From Brachyhypopomus gauderio (taxonomy: Eukaryota; Chordata; Actinopteri; Gymnotiformes; Hypopomidae), in the NCBI RefSeq assembly GCF_052324685.1, contig NW_027506896.1, positions 35,001 to 99,000 on the forward strand: a DNA stretch of 64,000 nt, written 5' to 3'. Made by a program: the position numbers and the translations under genes. This document shows positions 37,901-50,000 of this stretch, piece after piece. Every line of letters starts with the position of its first letter. The first letter of the stretch is position 1. The notes below the pieces were generated by a model. The model saw only the letters and a program-made list of their open reading frames with translations. It was not told where the DNA came from and did not search any database.

Positions 37901-40900
37901 CTAATGGCATGGTAACTTATAAACCCTACTAATGGCATGGTAACTTATAAACCATACTAATGACATGGTAACTTACAAACCCCACTAATGGCATGGTAAC
38001 TTATAAACCCTACTAATGGCATGGTAACTTACAAACCCTACTAATGGCATGGTAACTTATAAACCCTACTAATGGCATGGTAACTTACAATCCCTACTAA
38101 TGACATGGTAACTTATAAACTATACTAATGGCATAGTAACTTACAAATATGTGCCACAGAGGAGGTATGGAATTAAATATATTTAAAGTCTTTCTGAAAT
38201 ACCAAATTACATATTATGAAACTAGATGTTTGGACCACTAAGAGGAGAAGGTAAACAAATGTAATTAACACAAACAATGTTCAGACAGTAAGGGGTGGAG
38301 AAACAGACTATTCAAAGAACTGATCAAATTATCCTAAACTTTGAGAATCATTTACCTTCTTTTGTAGGAAACCAATTTGCTTAAGCCATCCTAGTACATC
38401 ATCTGGCATTTTTTTCATGATCCTCTTTGCCCTCACTCTCTACTTTGTTTTGTCTTTTAGATTTTCCAGTTTTGTTTTACCATGTTTTGGAACTTTTTTT
38501 TAATTTTGACAATCCCTGTTCACAAGGTGTGGGCCGCACAGATGGGCTACCCTTGGCTACAGTGTCAATCTATAGGATGAGTCGGTCAAACAGAGAAGGC
38601 AACAATTAGATTCAGGTTTTATGCCAACACACATTCTGCTCTCTAAGCCTTCTCCTAGATTGGATTTCCATTTCCAAGCATTGGAACGGTGAAAACCCTG
38701 AACCTGATCTCTATGGATCCCATAACCAGTGCTACCTGAGCCAGGCCTGTGGAGAGAAGGTAACTGATAGGCCCTCGGATCGTAAAGAGTGCAAACAGCA
38801 GCATCAGATGCCTCTCACACACACACGCACACGCATACACACACACACACACACACTCAGTAATTAGCTCCCTATTGTTGAGACAGGGTGGATCATTTCT
38901 AGAGATCGGTGGTACCTCAGTCGTCTAACATCATCGAGATACAAGATCCAGACTTCTCCAGATACTTTTATTGCACAGCTGATGAAGGACCTGTCTGAAA
39001 GGTCTTGTTTCTCTGGAAACCTTGTGTGTACCACTGCAATTTTGAGTACACCTACATCATCACCACTCTATGACTAGACATGACATGGTTGTTCTGATTA
39101 CCTCTAAGTCAAAAGCCACCAGCAAGCTACAGTGATTCCAAATTGGTGACTTATGATATTCGAAACCCTAATCGTCATATACCTACTTCGTTTCACTCAC
39201 TATTGGAAAACCACAGTAGAACTGACCCACAGTCAATGCACACATGAAGATAGAGGAATGTTTAGAGTTCAACAGCTGAGGAGTCAGAACACAGTATGCG
39301 GGTTTGTATATCATAAAACCAATTTATGACACATCGTTATAGGGTTGAACTGACATCACATGATCTTCAGCCCTCATATAATCCGAACACATCACTAATT
39401 CTGAATGATCCCCTTGGCACTTGCGCTCTGCACTGGAGAAAATCTGAGACACTACCTATATATCAATCACAGGCTGAGGTTTTATTAGCAGAAACAGCTG
39501 GGAATACAGTTTGTCTCAGGATAATTCTTCCGAATGTACTGTGGATGCACTTATTTTGACACGTAGTAAGAATGGTTCCAAATAATAATAAAAAAAGGTC
39601 ACAGTGGGTTGCAATATATGATAACACATGAGTGTTCCCATGCAGAATAGCCCGTGGGTTTGTGGATGAGCTCCTGAAGTGGACACTGTTTTCCTGTTGG
39701 GTTGAATGTCAGTGCCCTGCCTTGTTCCTTTGCCTCTGATCAACCGGAAAAACATTCATGGCTCAAACTGAAGTACATCTTTCTCACATGTTTAGTTTAA
39801 GGTCTCCTTAGTGACCACTGTGATTGCTCAAATGTCCAGCTCAAAAGCCCCATTTCAGGCATGGTCTGGGCTGTGGATATAAGGCCAAGAACACGAAAGC
39901 TCCCAGAAGGAACGGAGGTGTCAATCAAAACAAGTAGGGTGACCGAGCAGGTAGCCCTGGGGTTGCGGGGTCACAGGGTCACAGGGCAGGAGAAACCGAA
40001 TACTGAGAGTATGAATTCCATACAGGCCATACCTTTAGTGAAACCGATCCAGTTTGGTTGGAGAATGACCCAACACCACCTGATTCTGCTGCTTTTAAAT
40101 TATGTTTTTAAGACTCACGGTTTTTTTGAACATGACCTATGCAGTGGAGATTTTCCCAGTTCTCTATTGTGTTGTGTTGATGTGATCCACTGTTATAATG
40201 TTATATTTTGAAGAACTAAGACAGGCAGCTGGTGGCTTCTGGATGTCTCCACATACGCAGAAATCCCAGTTTAAGCCCATGGTGCTTCTGCAAAGTGTAA
40301 TATTGCATCTGATACTGGGTTAAGGGAATAACACTGCTCTTCGGTCAACACGCCCTAGCAAATGAAATCAAGCTAAAACAGTATCGAGGAATTGATTCAG
40401 AACACAAAATGTGGGGCTGTGTTCAGCAACCCTGCAAGAAAAAAAACAAAAGTCAAAGTAACAGAAGTGAAATCCTTTCTGTTTTAATGAGTGTAGTACA
40501 TTTACATGTAGCAAGCTGTTTTGCCTCATTAAAGAAACAACACTGTTTAAATGACATTACACAGAGTGTAGTAGTTAAATGTGCATGAGGGAAAGAGAGA
40601 AAGTATTAGTATTTAGAACTGTGATACTGTACAAAACCAAAGGTGAACCATCAGGCCAATTAAAAGTGAACATGGGACACCAACAGGAACAACTGATATG
40701 AAAGCACCTCCACCCCAGAACAACAGCTGAGTCCCTCTACGCCAGAATCCGTTTCTGAGTCTCCACACACACACACTGCTAATAAAGGGATTTATTGACA
40801 GACAGATCCAGTGGAAGAGAGAAGAGCAGCATGACTTACATTTCTCTCCACTAGCCGCAGGTACCGGCAGCACTCGTAGTGGCCGTTGTAGTCCGCCAGT

Positions 40901-41660
40901 TCTGCTGCCGTCAAACCGTCCACATCCTTCTCCAAGGGCCGCACCCCGTGCCTCACAAGGACTCTGCAGCACTGAGAAGACACGGTCAAATCATTCCTCA
41001 CTAGCAGTTAAAGTAAAAATAAAGTAATATAGTGTATAATATATGGTACATAATTGAATAAATAAGGTATCTCAGGTTTCATCCAATCATAAGCGAGATA
41101 TCTGACCATGCTCAAGACCCACACCTCCATCTCTCCGTTCTCCGCTGCATCGTGTAAAGGAGTGCCACCCCAGTAGTCCTTAATGACCTTGGAGCCCATG
41201 TGCAGCAGCCTGTCCAGGATGCTATGATGCCCCCTACTGGCAGCATAGTGCAGTGCCGTGGCACCTTCCATGTCCTGACTGTTCAGACTGATGTCTGTGA
41301 AGGAGATCTGTGAAAGGACGAGTGAAGTTGGACCAGCGTGGAGTAATCAGACTCTTGACATCTAGTGTTTCAGACCAAAATACGGAACAGCTTGGGGATT
41401 CACAAATATATTCTTAGGTTCATACATTCAGCATAATAGAAAACCCAAGTCCATCTCCCTGTCGACAGGAGGTAGTGGAAAGAGAACTGAGGACCAAGAG
41501 TTTTGGCAAAAGCTCCACACCTGTCTTCTCAGGAAGGTTACCTGATCCTGCAGAGCTGCAGAACCATACATTCCTGTGTAACCCCCTGCAGCATGCTAGA
41601 AGCTTCCACGTACAACCTGCCTGGGGTCTGGTGTTCAGCCCAGGACCACTGCTACCTACC

Positions 41661-41721
<61 letters not shown>

Positions 41722-44700
41722 TGTGTGTGTGTGTTTATGAGATACACAGAGAGAGATATAAATGGGTGTGTATAGTATATCTCACCAGCCAGAGAACAAG
41801 AGCATGGTGGCCCATGTGTGCGGCTGTATGAAGAGCACTCATGCCATCCTTGGCTCTGAGATGCACGTCAGCTCCACAGTCCTTCACCAGATACTCGACC
41901 ACGGGCAGGTGCCCCTCCTGACTGGCCAGGTACAGCGGTGTGGCACCACTCAACGTCTGATGGTTCACACACCTGGAAGAAAGATGCACCACCAGGTGCA
42001 ACACCTGTTAAAGGAAAAGGGACCACTGCCAGGGAACTACACCCTAACCTTGTAACCCTAAATGACCTCAGGCCATCAAAGACCTTCATGGAAGTAGATG
42101 TATTTCATTTTTAGGATTTTCTGTTCTTTGCTAATGTCTGATTTGAGTGACCCCCCACCCCGATGGCCCTTTGAACCCTGCCGCTCAGACATTTCCCTCT
42201 TCCTGAAGTGCCACATCATTTGCTTATTCAGCTGTTGGACCTGTGTGTGGCCGAGTGAGATTTGCTCATCTGATCCAGTTATAATCTTGCCATATGCGAT
42301 AGAAATTGTGAGGTGTCAATGCACAATACACTTGTTGAACCTAAACATGAAATCTCTAGTTTGTACTGATGGTTAAATATAGAAAAGGTTGCCAGAAAAT
42401 GACTTTTCCAAATCTGTCAGGGCTTCTACATTGGGACCTAGTGTTAAGCACCAAGAATTACACCTGCAAAACCAATCAGTGTCTTCTCTATTAATCACAC
42501 TGGGTTTATGTAAAGTTCAGGCAATCTCTTGAGTGTTTGGAAGCCTTGTCATATCCAACCACAATCTGAGATCTGCAGGTTTTAATTTACCACTCAGAAG
42601 CATTTCTCTGTCTTCTTTTGTGACTGGCCCATAATTTGCTCATGGGAAATCACGTAATTATGAATACCTACTGTCTCTGGAGAAACTGAACACATACAGA
42701 CTACAGGCCACAGGCTGGGTGTTTAGAACATTAGAGCTCTTTAAAACAACAGGACAGCTGTTAAGAACATTACAGCTTCCTTCGAACATTAGCATTTTAA
42801 AACATAAGAAGTAATTAGAACTCTTAATTTATTTCTTTACAGATCTCATTCCAGTCTTCTCCCTCCCATAATGGTGTGGATGGAGCATGCAGCCCCCCCC
42901 CCCACACGCCTGTAAAACGTCAACTGCTGGACCTGGGGTAGCAGTAGTGAGTGTTGCCCTCACGTGAGCTGGGGTAGCAGTAGTGAGTGTTGCCCTCACG
43001 TGAGCTGGGGTAGCAGTAGTGAGTGTTGCCCTCACGTGAGCTGGGGTAGCAGTAGTGAGTGTTGCCCTCACGTGAGCTGGGGTAGCAGAGGTGAGTGTTG
43101 CCCTCACGTGAGCTGGGGTAGCAGTAGTGAGTGTTGCATGGGGCAGACGCACAGGCCTCATCTGCTCTGCACCTGCTAGTCTTTAGCCACTTGTGATTTG
43201 TCGTCTCTCAGGACTGATATCACAACCACGTGCCCGATCTCGTACAAACGCGCTCACGCAGTCACTCACAAACGTGTGCACACGTATTTGTCTGTGCCTA
43301 TCCATGCATTACTGTCTCAGTTTCCACTGCTGACATGCCACTGAGGCATAAAGGATCTGTATATACACAGTCACAGGAAGTTAAGTGTCTGAGAGCCCTG
43401 TAGGTTTACACACAATCTGATAATGTCAGTTCAAGATGGGTAAGGCATTAATTCACCTCCCCTACTCCTGTACCATCTAATTAACCCAAGAGGCCCTGAG
43501 TGGTTATCCAAGGAGCATTAGGTCAAAGTCTACCTGCCCAAGGTGAGAAGTGAAACAATGGAGTAAAAAGGTTGCTTCATTAAAATATGGCTAAATATTA
43601 TATCAATAATTATTAAATCATTAAAATATTAAATTCCCAATGCTCCCTACCTCTAAATTGTGTTCTTTTTGTGCTCATGGAACTACTCATGCTTAATTTT
43701 AGAGAAACATATACATACACAAACAATTATACACACATATAACAAACATACAAAAAAGTGACACACTGGTTACATTCTAAATCTTTTTCCTATTACAAAA
43801 ATGCACTATACAGTTCGTCAGCCATTCTGTAGTGGTGTTCAGAACATTACGGGTACGCTTAACTCCCTAGCTTACTATCAAGTACCCACAATGCACTGCA
43901 TTTTTTATTTTTCTTCTGAAGTAAGCGTACTCATTTACAAGCTGATTAACATGCTAAGTATGATGGAAAATCTGAGCTCTCCTACTGTGATACTGCATGT
44001 CTTTTAAACATTATCCACCATGCTAAAGCTAATGGACAAGAATTAGCATATCATTTACATATACGTGGCACCATATTCTAAGTGGGGGCCATGTGTCGAC
44101 AGGTAGCCTCCTACCCTGGATCTCGGCCAATCAGAAGTTTCAGACATGTAAGGTCACCCTTGGCAGCGGCATAATGGGCGGGGAGAGCGCCACAGTCAGT
44201 CTCCTGCTTAGCCCCGCCCCCAAAAGCCAGCAGCCAGGAGACAACCTCCACTTTCCCAAAGCGAGCAGCAAGATGGAGAGGAGTCGCACCCGCAGCATCC
44301 TGGTCCTGAAAACAAGACCGAGTTTTAAGATGCACAATGTCATTTCCTGAACAACAGTGAACAAACCTTTAAAACATTGCAGAAGGAACTATCCTTCTCA
44401 AGTTTTATACTGAAGTGGTCATTTCAGGGAAGTGACTATTGGGTTACTTCTTTCACTTAAGGTCGTGTTGTTTACATTGTAACAGTGTTGTACGTTACAT
44501 TGTTTACATTGTAACACTGTTGTCCTACATTAGTTACCCTGTCACTTCATTTGCCAATCACAAACCTGGAAGAACATTCTGATACCATGAGATCACGTCA
44601 TCGCACGAACAGCCCAGCACCATCGTGCAAACACTGCAAACAAGTACTGAGCTGCTCGCCATCGTATTACTCCAATCAAATTAGGGAATCCATCTTTATT

Positions 44701-45884
44701 TAATCACGCTGAGGAAATGACCATTAATAATTCAACCCTTGTACAACTTTGACCTCATGTTGGCATACGTGGACAACAAAAAAACGAATCCCTCATCCAC
44801 ATCTTCCTGACAAACTCCTGCTAGACCACCAACTTGGATTAATGTTATCGCTTTAGTGAACGATAACAAGGCACCTAAAACATGTACTTTAATTGAAACC
44901 AGCCGGCTGTAAATGTGATCAAGAGGTTGTTGAGGTTAAAAGAGCTGGTTTACATTAGCGCGAGTAAGGTCTGTGGTGGTGTCTCGGAGGGGCGGTGTGG
45001 AGCACTGCCTCCACCAGTAAACAGGCCACACGGGAGGGTGGAGCACACGCCCTGAGCCCCGCTGCTGCTGATTAGCCCGGTCATGCAACACTACTGGACC
45101 ACGAGCAAACAGAAACCACGCACACGGTCCTGCAGCCGGGCCCCCCACCGACCCCCACCGGCCCCCGATGAGGTGAAAGCCTATATTTAGAACAGGTGGC
45201 AATGACTAGTGTTATTTAACACATGAGCTCATGATGTTGTTAGCCTTGTTTACCGTATGAGTTCACTATGTGCTCAGGAAATAAGGGTGTGAGAGCTTTA
45301 ATCAGGCTCAAACTGCTTTTAAACTATATATCCACTATCAGCGCTAGCACTGCAAGTCACTCACCAGCAGTTATGAATGAATTCCGTTATGGTTCAGCTA
45401 GTGAAACGTGAGCCTCACTCAGGTCCAGAAGATAATTACTTCTAGCCACACTAACCCCCGGCAATATACTTTGTGCCCGATACAAAAGATGAAACCACCG
45501 CCTATCAGGTTGCACAGGACACTTTATACATCTTCTCCCCACACCTGTGTAACCCTAGACGACATCAAGCCCATATCAAACACCTCTCACCTGCACGCTG
45601 CATCCCGCACACTGGACCAGCCACTGCAACTCGCGCATGTGGCCGGTTGCCGCGGCGTCGTGGAGCGGCGTGGCGCCATTCAGTGCCCTGCCGTCGGCCG
45701 CCAGCCCCGCCTCCAGCACCAGGAAGCACAGGCAGTCCAGACGGCCGAGACGCGCGGCGTGGTGGACCGGACCGGCTCCCTGTCCGTCCGCCACGGCTGC
45801 CGTCAGACGCCCGGCTGCGGCCAGCGCCCGTAAACACTCCAGGTCCCCGGAACGGGTGGCTGCGATGGCCTCCTGTAGCACCAT
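29604..45884 (-). CDS. espnl: Espin-like protein (ankyrin repeats, actin-binding module)
   Basis: Espin-family actin-bundle protein. ESPNL is known as a class III myosin cargo in hair-cell stereocilia. Ten coding exons: 45591-45884, 44115-44305, 41786-41972, 41125-41307, 40840-40971, 32561-32740, 32093-32246, 31718-31860, 31170-31334, 29604-31082. All junctions are AG/GT and in phase; total 3108 nt, 1035 aa, near the mammalian length. The start is ATG at 45884 ([16 protein letters not shown]), aligning with the espin N-terminus. Residues 1-329 are ankyrin repeats ([54 protein letters not shown]). A proline stretch, [11 protein letters not shown], is at 402-412. A WH2-like motif ([12 protein letters not shown] then SLKKTGL) lies in exon 8. 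The espin actin-binding module ([20 protein letters not shown]) is at about 507-526. The 492-aa last exon opens [18 protein letters not shown], an ESPNL-specific signature absent from ESPN. Exon 6 contains a short in-frame VEESGP repeat. Intron 5 (8.1 kb) holds a 28-bp minisatellite. The gene starts 1.1 kb downstream of scly. Confidence 0.95.
31515..31630 (-). mobile_element. LINE/SINE 3'-tail remnant
   Basis: Read on the minus strand, the segment resembles the end of the scly-intron L2 copies. It has a CTTTATGG-like start of the conserved tail in inverse order, TTTTGTGACAGTGTCTGTTG, then AAAAAGCACTAAACATATAAAA. It is a short, old 3' fragment in the espnl intron between exons 8 and 9. Confidence 0.5.
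32885..33000. repeat. Diverged local duplication, copy A
   Basis: The segment with ATCGGCCTTAACCGACC, CAAGTCCTA, GTGGCC and GAACGCCCTTCAC is repeated at about 34212-34325 in the same order. Both copies lie in espnl intron 5. No family is recognised. Confidence 0.6.
34212..34325. repeat. Diverged local duplication, copy B
   Basis: Partner of the segment at about 32885-33000: ATCGGCCTCAACCGACC, CAAGTCCTAG, TGTGGCCCTGCC and GAACGCCCTTCACCAC. The two copies are 1.3 kb apart in direct orientation. Confidence 0.6.
34896..34979. repeat. (AC)n-(TA)n compound microsatellite
   Basis: About 8 AC units are joined to more than 30 TA units. The TA block is perfectly self-complementary, so cruciform extrusion is possible. 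It lies in espnl intron 5. Confidence 0.95.
34980..36787 (-). other. espnl intron 5, unique stretch
   Basis: About 1.8 kb with no recognisable exon, RNA gene or mobile element. Open frames are short and unlike known families. The 28-bp minisatellite begins at its right end. Confidence 0.5.
36788..38147. repeat. 28-bp minisatellite, about 48 copies
   Basis: The tandem unit contains CTAATGGCATGGTAACTTA then TAAACCC or CAATCCC or CAAACCC. The variants ATAAACCC, ACAATCCC, GACATGG, GCATAGT and GTCATTT recur in blocks; for example, the CATGGTCATTTACAAACC variant appears twice inside similar neighbours. The unit length is not a multiple of 3 and the array has frequent stops. It occupies espnl intron 5. 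Confidence 0.97.
38148..40839 (-). other. espnl intron 5, right unique stretch
   Basis: About 2.7 kb from the minisatellite to espnl exon 5. It contains an AC run at 38816-38856 and the dispersed-repeat copy B at 38965-39070. No exon of another gene is recognisable. Confidence 0.5.
38965..39070. repeat. Dispersed repeat, copy B
   Basis: Shares GCACAGCTGATGAAGGACCT, CCACTGCAATTTTGAGTACA and CCTACATCATC with copy A at 17535-17640. It has an extra stretch of about 20 bp (GAAAGGTCTTGTTTCTCTGG). Found in espnl intron 5. Confidence 0.55.
41661..41735. repeat. (GT)n microsatellite
   Basis: About 36 GT units with two interruptions, between espnl exons 3 and 4 and about 50 bp beyond the exon 3 donor. 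The transcript carries (AC)n here. Confidence 0.95.
41973..44114 (-). other. espnl intron 2
   Basis: A 2.1-kb intron. Apart from the 36-bp tandem repeat at 42930-43137 and a C run at 42891-42904, I see only unique sequence without conserved open frames. Confidence 0.5.
42930..43137. repeat. 36-bp minisatellite, about 6 copies
   Basis: The unit includes GAGCTGGGGTAGCAGTAGTG and GTGTTGCCCTCACGT. Copies are nearly identical; one has AGAGG for AGTAG. 36 is a multiple of 3, so both strands stay open through it (for example Ser-Ser-Glu-Cys-Cys-Pro-His on the plus strand), but there is no support for coding. It lies in espnl intron 2. Confidence 0.95.
44306..45590 (-). other. espnl intron 1, no feature seen
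   Basis: A 1.28-kb intron between the first two ankyrin exons. A short imperfect duplication with TTTACATTGTAACA/TGTTGT lies at 44467-44525. Otherwise the sequence is unique and uninformative. Confidence 0.5.
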
Positions 45885-47024
45885 CTCCTCCACGCCGTAC
45901 TCCCAGTGCTGGAGACCTGCCGGAGACCAGACTAGGCAGGGTATCCATCCGAAGAGGATCAGCCTACCCTGACCACACACACACACACACACAAGCACGG
46001 CCAGTGGAAGCTGACACCAATCCGCCAGACAGCAGGCAAGTGTGTGTGTGTGTGTGTGTCAAGGGAGGTGAGGTGCAGGTGAGGTCCACTGAGCTGTAAA
46101 GGTAATGAAAAAGTCTAGCTGTGGCACAAAAGCCAGACGGCTCACGGTCCAGCGGTCGCCTTTGGTCCTTGACAGACACGAGCCCCCACGCAGTGGGAGG
46201 GCCGCACACACGGGCCTGCCCAGAGTAACAGGAGCCCGCACTGGCACAGACGTGTGAGGAGCAGCGTATGAAAGGTGAGGGCTCACAGTCTGTATTGATC
46301 AACGAGGCATTCACGGATCACATTTTTTTTACACATTACTTTCTTTTTTTGAACACTGTGAAGTCTGATTAAAGTCAGAACCGTGTAATCGACACAGAAA
46401 ACCAGGCATTACACTTGGGTGATTTGGTAGAAGCTTGTGATCTTTAATGAAGACAGAAAAACTAACAGTAACATTGCTGAAGGCCCCAGACCATACCTCA
46501 GGACCTCATGACCTCGTGACCTCATGACCTCAGGAGGTGTGCAACACGAACACCACTGATTTACATGTTCTGCATATACCCCAGTGTATCCACCCGCAGT
46601 TACCGCTGCTTTCAAACAGCAAGGTCACATCCAAACTCCCTTAAGTTATTCCACCAGGTGTAGACTTCAAGAATACATATTAATCACATTAATAAATAAT
46701 TCATGTAACGTTCAAGCTACCCAGCCCAGTAACAGTCCCTTAAATTATTACTGCATTAAGGTCATACAACGGCTGCCTTTTATGCAACACATAATAATAT
46801 ACAACATTCCAAAGCATTCTGAATTAAATATAAAAAACACCTTTTAAAACCCCTTCAAAATATCTGACCTAGTTGCAAAAATCAGCTTGACATTTGTCAT
46901 TAACGGGTCCCCTGAATCATCATCAGTCACCTTGTACTCTTTTCTGCCCTGACCTACACCTGAGGCGGCGGGAGGTAGAGCAGGACGTTTAAAGTCCATC
47001 AGAGAGGAGCACAGGAGCGAGGCT
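45885..47024. other. scly 3' flank and espnl 5' flank
   Basis: This 1.14-kb spacer must contain the scly 3' UTR and the espnl promoter and 5' UTR. It has small AC/GT runs at 45975-45992 and 46038-46059 and a short ACCTCATG repeat at about 46498-46533. A minus-strand ATTAAA (plus-strand TTTAAT at about 46442) is a weak polyadenylation-signal candidate for scly. Confidence 0.45.
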
Positions 47025-50000
47025 CTACATCTGCTCCAGCTGCTCCACGGCGGCGCGGAGGTCCTCCACCACAGCGTCCACGTCACCACGAGATGTTCTT
47101 CTGCCCACGCTCAACCTCAGGGCATTCACTGCCACGTGGTACGGGACGCCGCAGTTCAGAAGAACGTGTGAAGGCCTGTAAGACACAGATGGACGTTAAG
47201 GAGAAGCTCCATACTGTGTGATAATGATGACCAATGACACCTGCGTTAATGCTTTTCTTTCCAGTTGAGAAAAAAGTTTAAAATGATCAGCAGAGATGCA
47301 TGAAAATCGTACTAGGAGAGGCGGGAGAACCACAGCACAGTGGCGTGATTAGTGTGTGCAGGACACTTACTGATCCCCCCTGGTCAGACTGGTGGGAGAG
47401 TCATGGCACAGTGGCGTGATTAGTGTGTGCAGGACACTTACTGATCCCCCCTGGTCAGACTGGTGGGAGAGTCATGGCACAGGGGCGTGATTAGTGTGTG
47501 CAGGACACTTAATGATCCCCCCTGGTCAGACTGGTGGGACAGTCATGGCACAGTGGCGTGATTAGTGTGTGCAGGACACTTACTGATCCCACCTGATCAG
47601 ACTGGTGGGAGAGTCATGGCACAGGGGCGTGATTAGTGTGTGCAGGACACTAACTGATCCCACCTGGTCAGACTGGTGGGAGAGTCATGACACAGGGGCG
47701 TGATTAGTGTGTGCAGGACACTAACTGATCCCCCCTGGTCAGACTGGTGGGAGAGTCATGGCACAGGGGCGTGATTAGTGTGTGCAGGACACTAACTGAT
47801 CCCCCCTGGTCAGACTGGTGGGAGAGTCATGGCATAGGGGCGTGATTAGTGTGTGCAGGACACTTACTGATCCCCCCTGGTCAAACTGGTGGGAGAGTCA
47901 TGGCACAGGGGCGTGATTAGTGTGTGCAGGACACTAACTGATCCCACCTGGTCAGACTGGTGGGAGAGTCATGACACAGGGGCGTGATTAGTGTGTGCAG
48001 GACACTAACTGATCCCCCCTGGTCAGACTGGTGGGAGAGTCATGGCACAGGGGCGTGATTAGTGTGTGCAGGACACTAACTGATCCCCCCTGGTCAGACT
48101 GGTGGGAGAGTCATGGCACAGGGGCGTGATTAGTGTGTGCAGGACACTTACTGATCCCCCCTGGTCAGATTGGTGGGAGAGTCATGGCACAGGAGCGTGA
48201 TTAGTGTGTGCAGGACACTTAATGATCCCCCCTGGTCAGACTGGTGGGACAGTCATGGCACAGTGGCGTGATTAGTGTGTGCAGGACACTTACTGATCCC
48301 ACCTGATCAGACTGGTGGGAGAGTCATGGCACAGGGGCGTGATTAGTGTGTGCAGGACACTAACTGATCCCACCTGGTCAGACTGGTGGGAGAGTCATGA
48401 CACAGGGGCGTGATTAGTGTGTGCAGGACACTAACTGATCCCCCCTGGTCAGACTGGTGGGAGAGTCATGGCACAGGGGCGTGATTAGTGTGTGCAGGAC
48501 ACTAACTGATCCCCCCTGGTCAGACTGGTGGGAGAGTCATGGCATAGGGGCGTGATTAGTGTGTGCAGGACACTTACTGATCCCCCCTGGTCAAACTGGT
48601 GGGAGAGTCATGGCACAGGGGCGTGATTAGTGTGTGCAGGACACTAACTGATCCCACCTGGTCAGACTGGTGGGAGAGTCATGACACAGGGGCGTGATTA
48701 GTGTGTGCAGGACACTAACTGATCCCCCCTGGTCAGACTGGTGGGAGAGTCATGGCACAGGGGCGTGATTAGTGTGTGCAGGACACTAACTGATCCCCCC
48801 TGGTCAGACTGGTGGGAGAGTCATGGCACAGGGGCGTGATTAGTGTGTGCAGGACACTTACTGATCCCACCTGATCAGACTGGTGGGAGAGTCATGGCAC
48901 AGGGGCGTGATTAGTGTGTGCAGGACACTTACTGATCCCCCCTGATCAGACTGGTGGGAGAGTCATGGCACAGGGGCGTGATTAGTGTGTGCAGGACACT
49001 TACTGATCCCCCCTGGTCAAACTGGTGGGAGAGTCATGGCACAGGGGCGTGATTAGTGTGTGCAGGACACTAACTGATCCCACCTGGTCAGACTGGTGGG
49101 AGAGTCATGGCACAGGGGCGTGATTAGTGTGTGCAGGACACTAACTGATCCCCCCTGGTCAGACTGGTGGGAGAGTCATGGCACAGGGGCGTGATTAGTG
49201 TGTGCAGGACACTTACTGATCCCCCCTGGTCAGATTGGTGGGAGAGTCATGGCACAGGAGCGTGATTAGTGTGTGCAGGACACTTAATGATCCCCCCTGG
49301 TCAGACTGGTGGGACAGTCATGGCACAGTGGCGTGATTAGTGTGTGCAGGACACTAACTGATCCCACCTGGTCAGATTGGTGGGAGAGTCATGGCACAGG
49401 GGCGTGATTAGTGTGTGCAGGACACTAACTGATCCCCCCTGATCAGACTGGTGGGAGAGTCATGGCACAGGGGCGTGATTAGTGTGTGCAGGACACTAAC
49501 TGATCCCACCTGGTCAGACTGGTGGGAGAACCACAGCACAGGGGCGTGATTAGTGTGTGCAGGACACTTACTGATCCCCCCTGGTCAAACTGGTGGGAGA
49601 GTCATGGCACAGGGGCGTGATTAGTGTGTGCAGGACACTTACTGATCCCCCCTGGTCAGACTGGTGGGAGAGTCATGGCACAGGGGCGTGATTAGTGTGT
49701 GCAGGACACTTACTGATCCCCCCTGGTCAGATTGGTGGGAGAGTCATGGCACAGGAGCGTGATTAGTGTGTGCAGGACACTTAATGATCCCCCCTGGTCA
49801 GACTGGTGGGACAGTCATGGCACAGTGGCGTGATTAGTGTGTGCAGGACACTAACTGATCCCACCTGGTCAGATTGGTGGGAGAGTCATGGCACAGGGGC
49901 GTGATTAGTGTGTGCAGGACACTAACTGATCCCCCCTGATCAGACTGGTGGGAGAGTCATGGCACAGGGGCGTGATTAGTGTGTGCAGGACACTAACTGA

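Noticed and set aside
36788..38147. CRISPR-like or regulatory array of 28-bp repeats
   Set aside because: 28 bp resembles a CRISPR repeat length, but the units are head-to-tail with no spacers.
45473..46099. Plus-strand open frame of 208 codons over espnl exon 1
   Set aside because: It is the antisense of the GC-rich ankyrin exon and of an AC repeat. Protein similarity is only on the minus strand.
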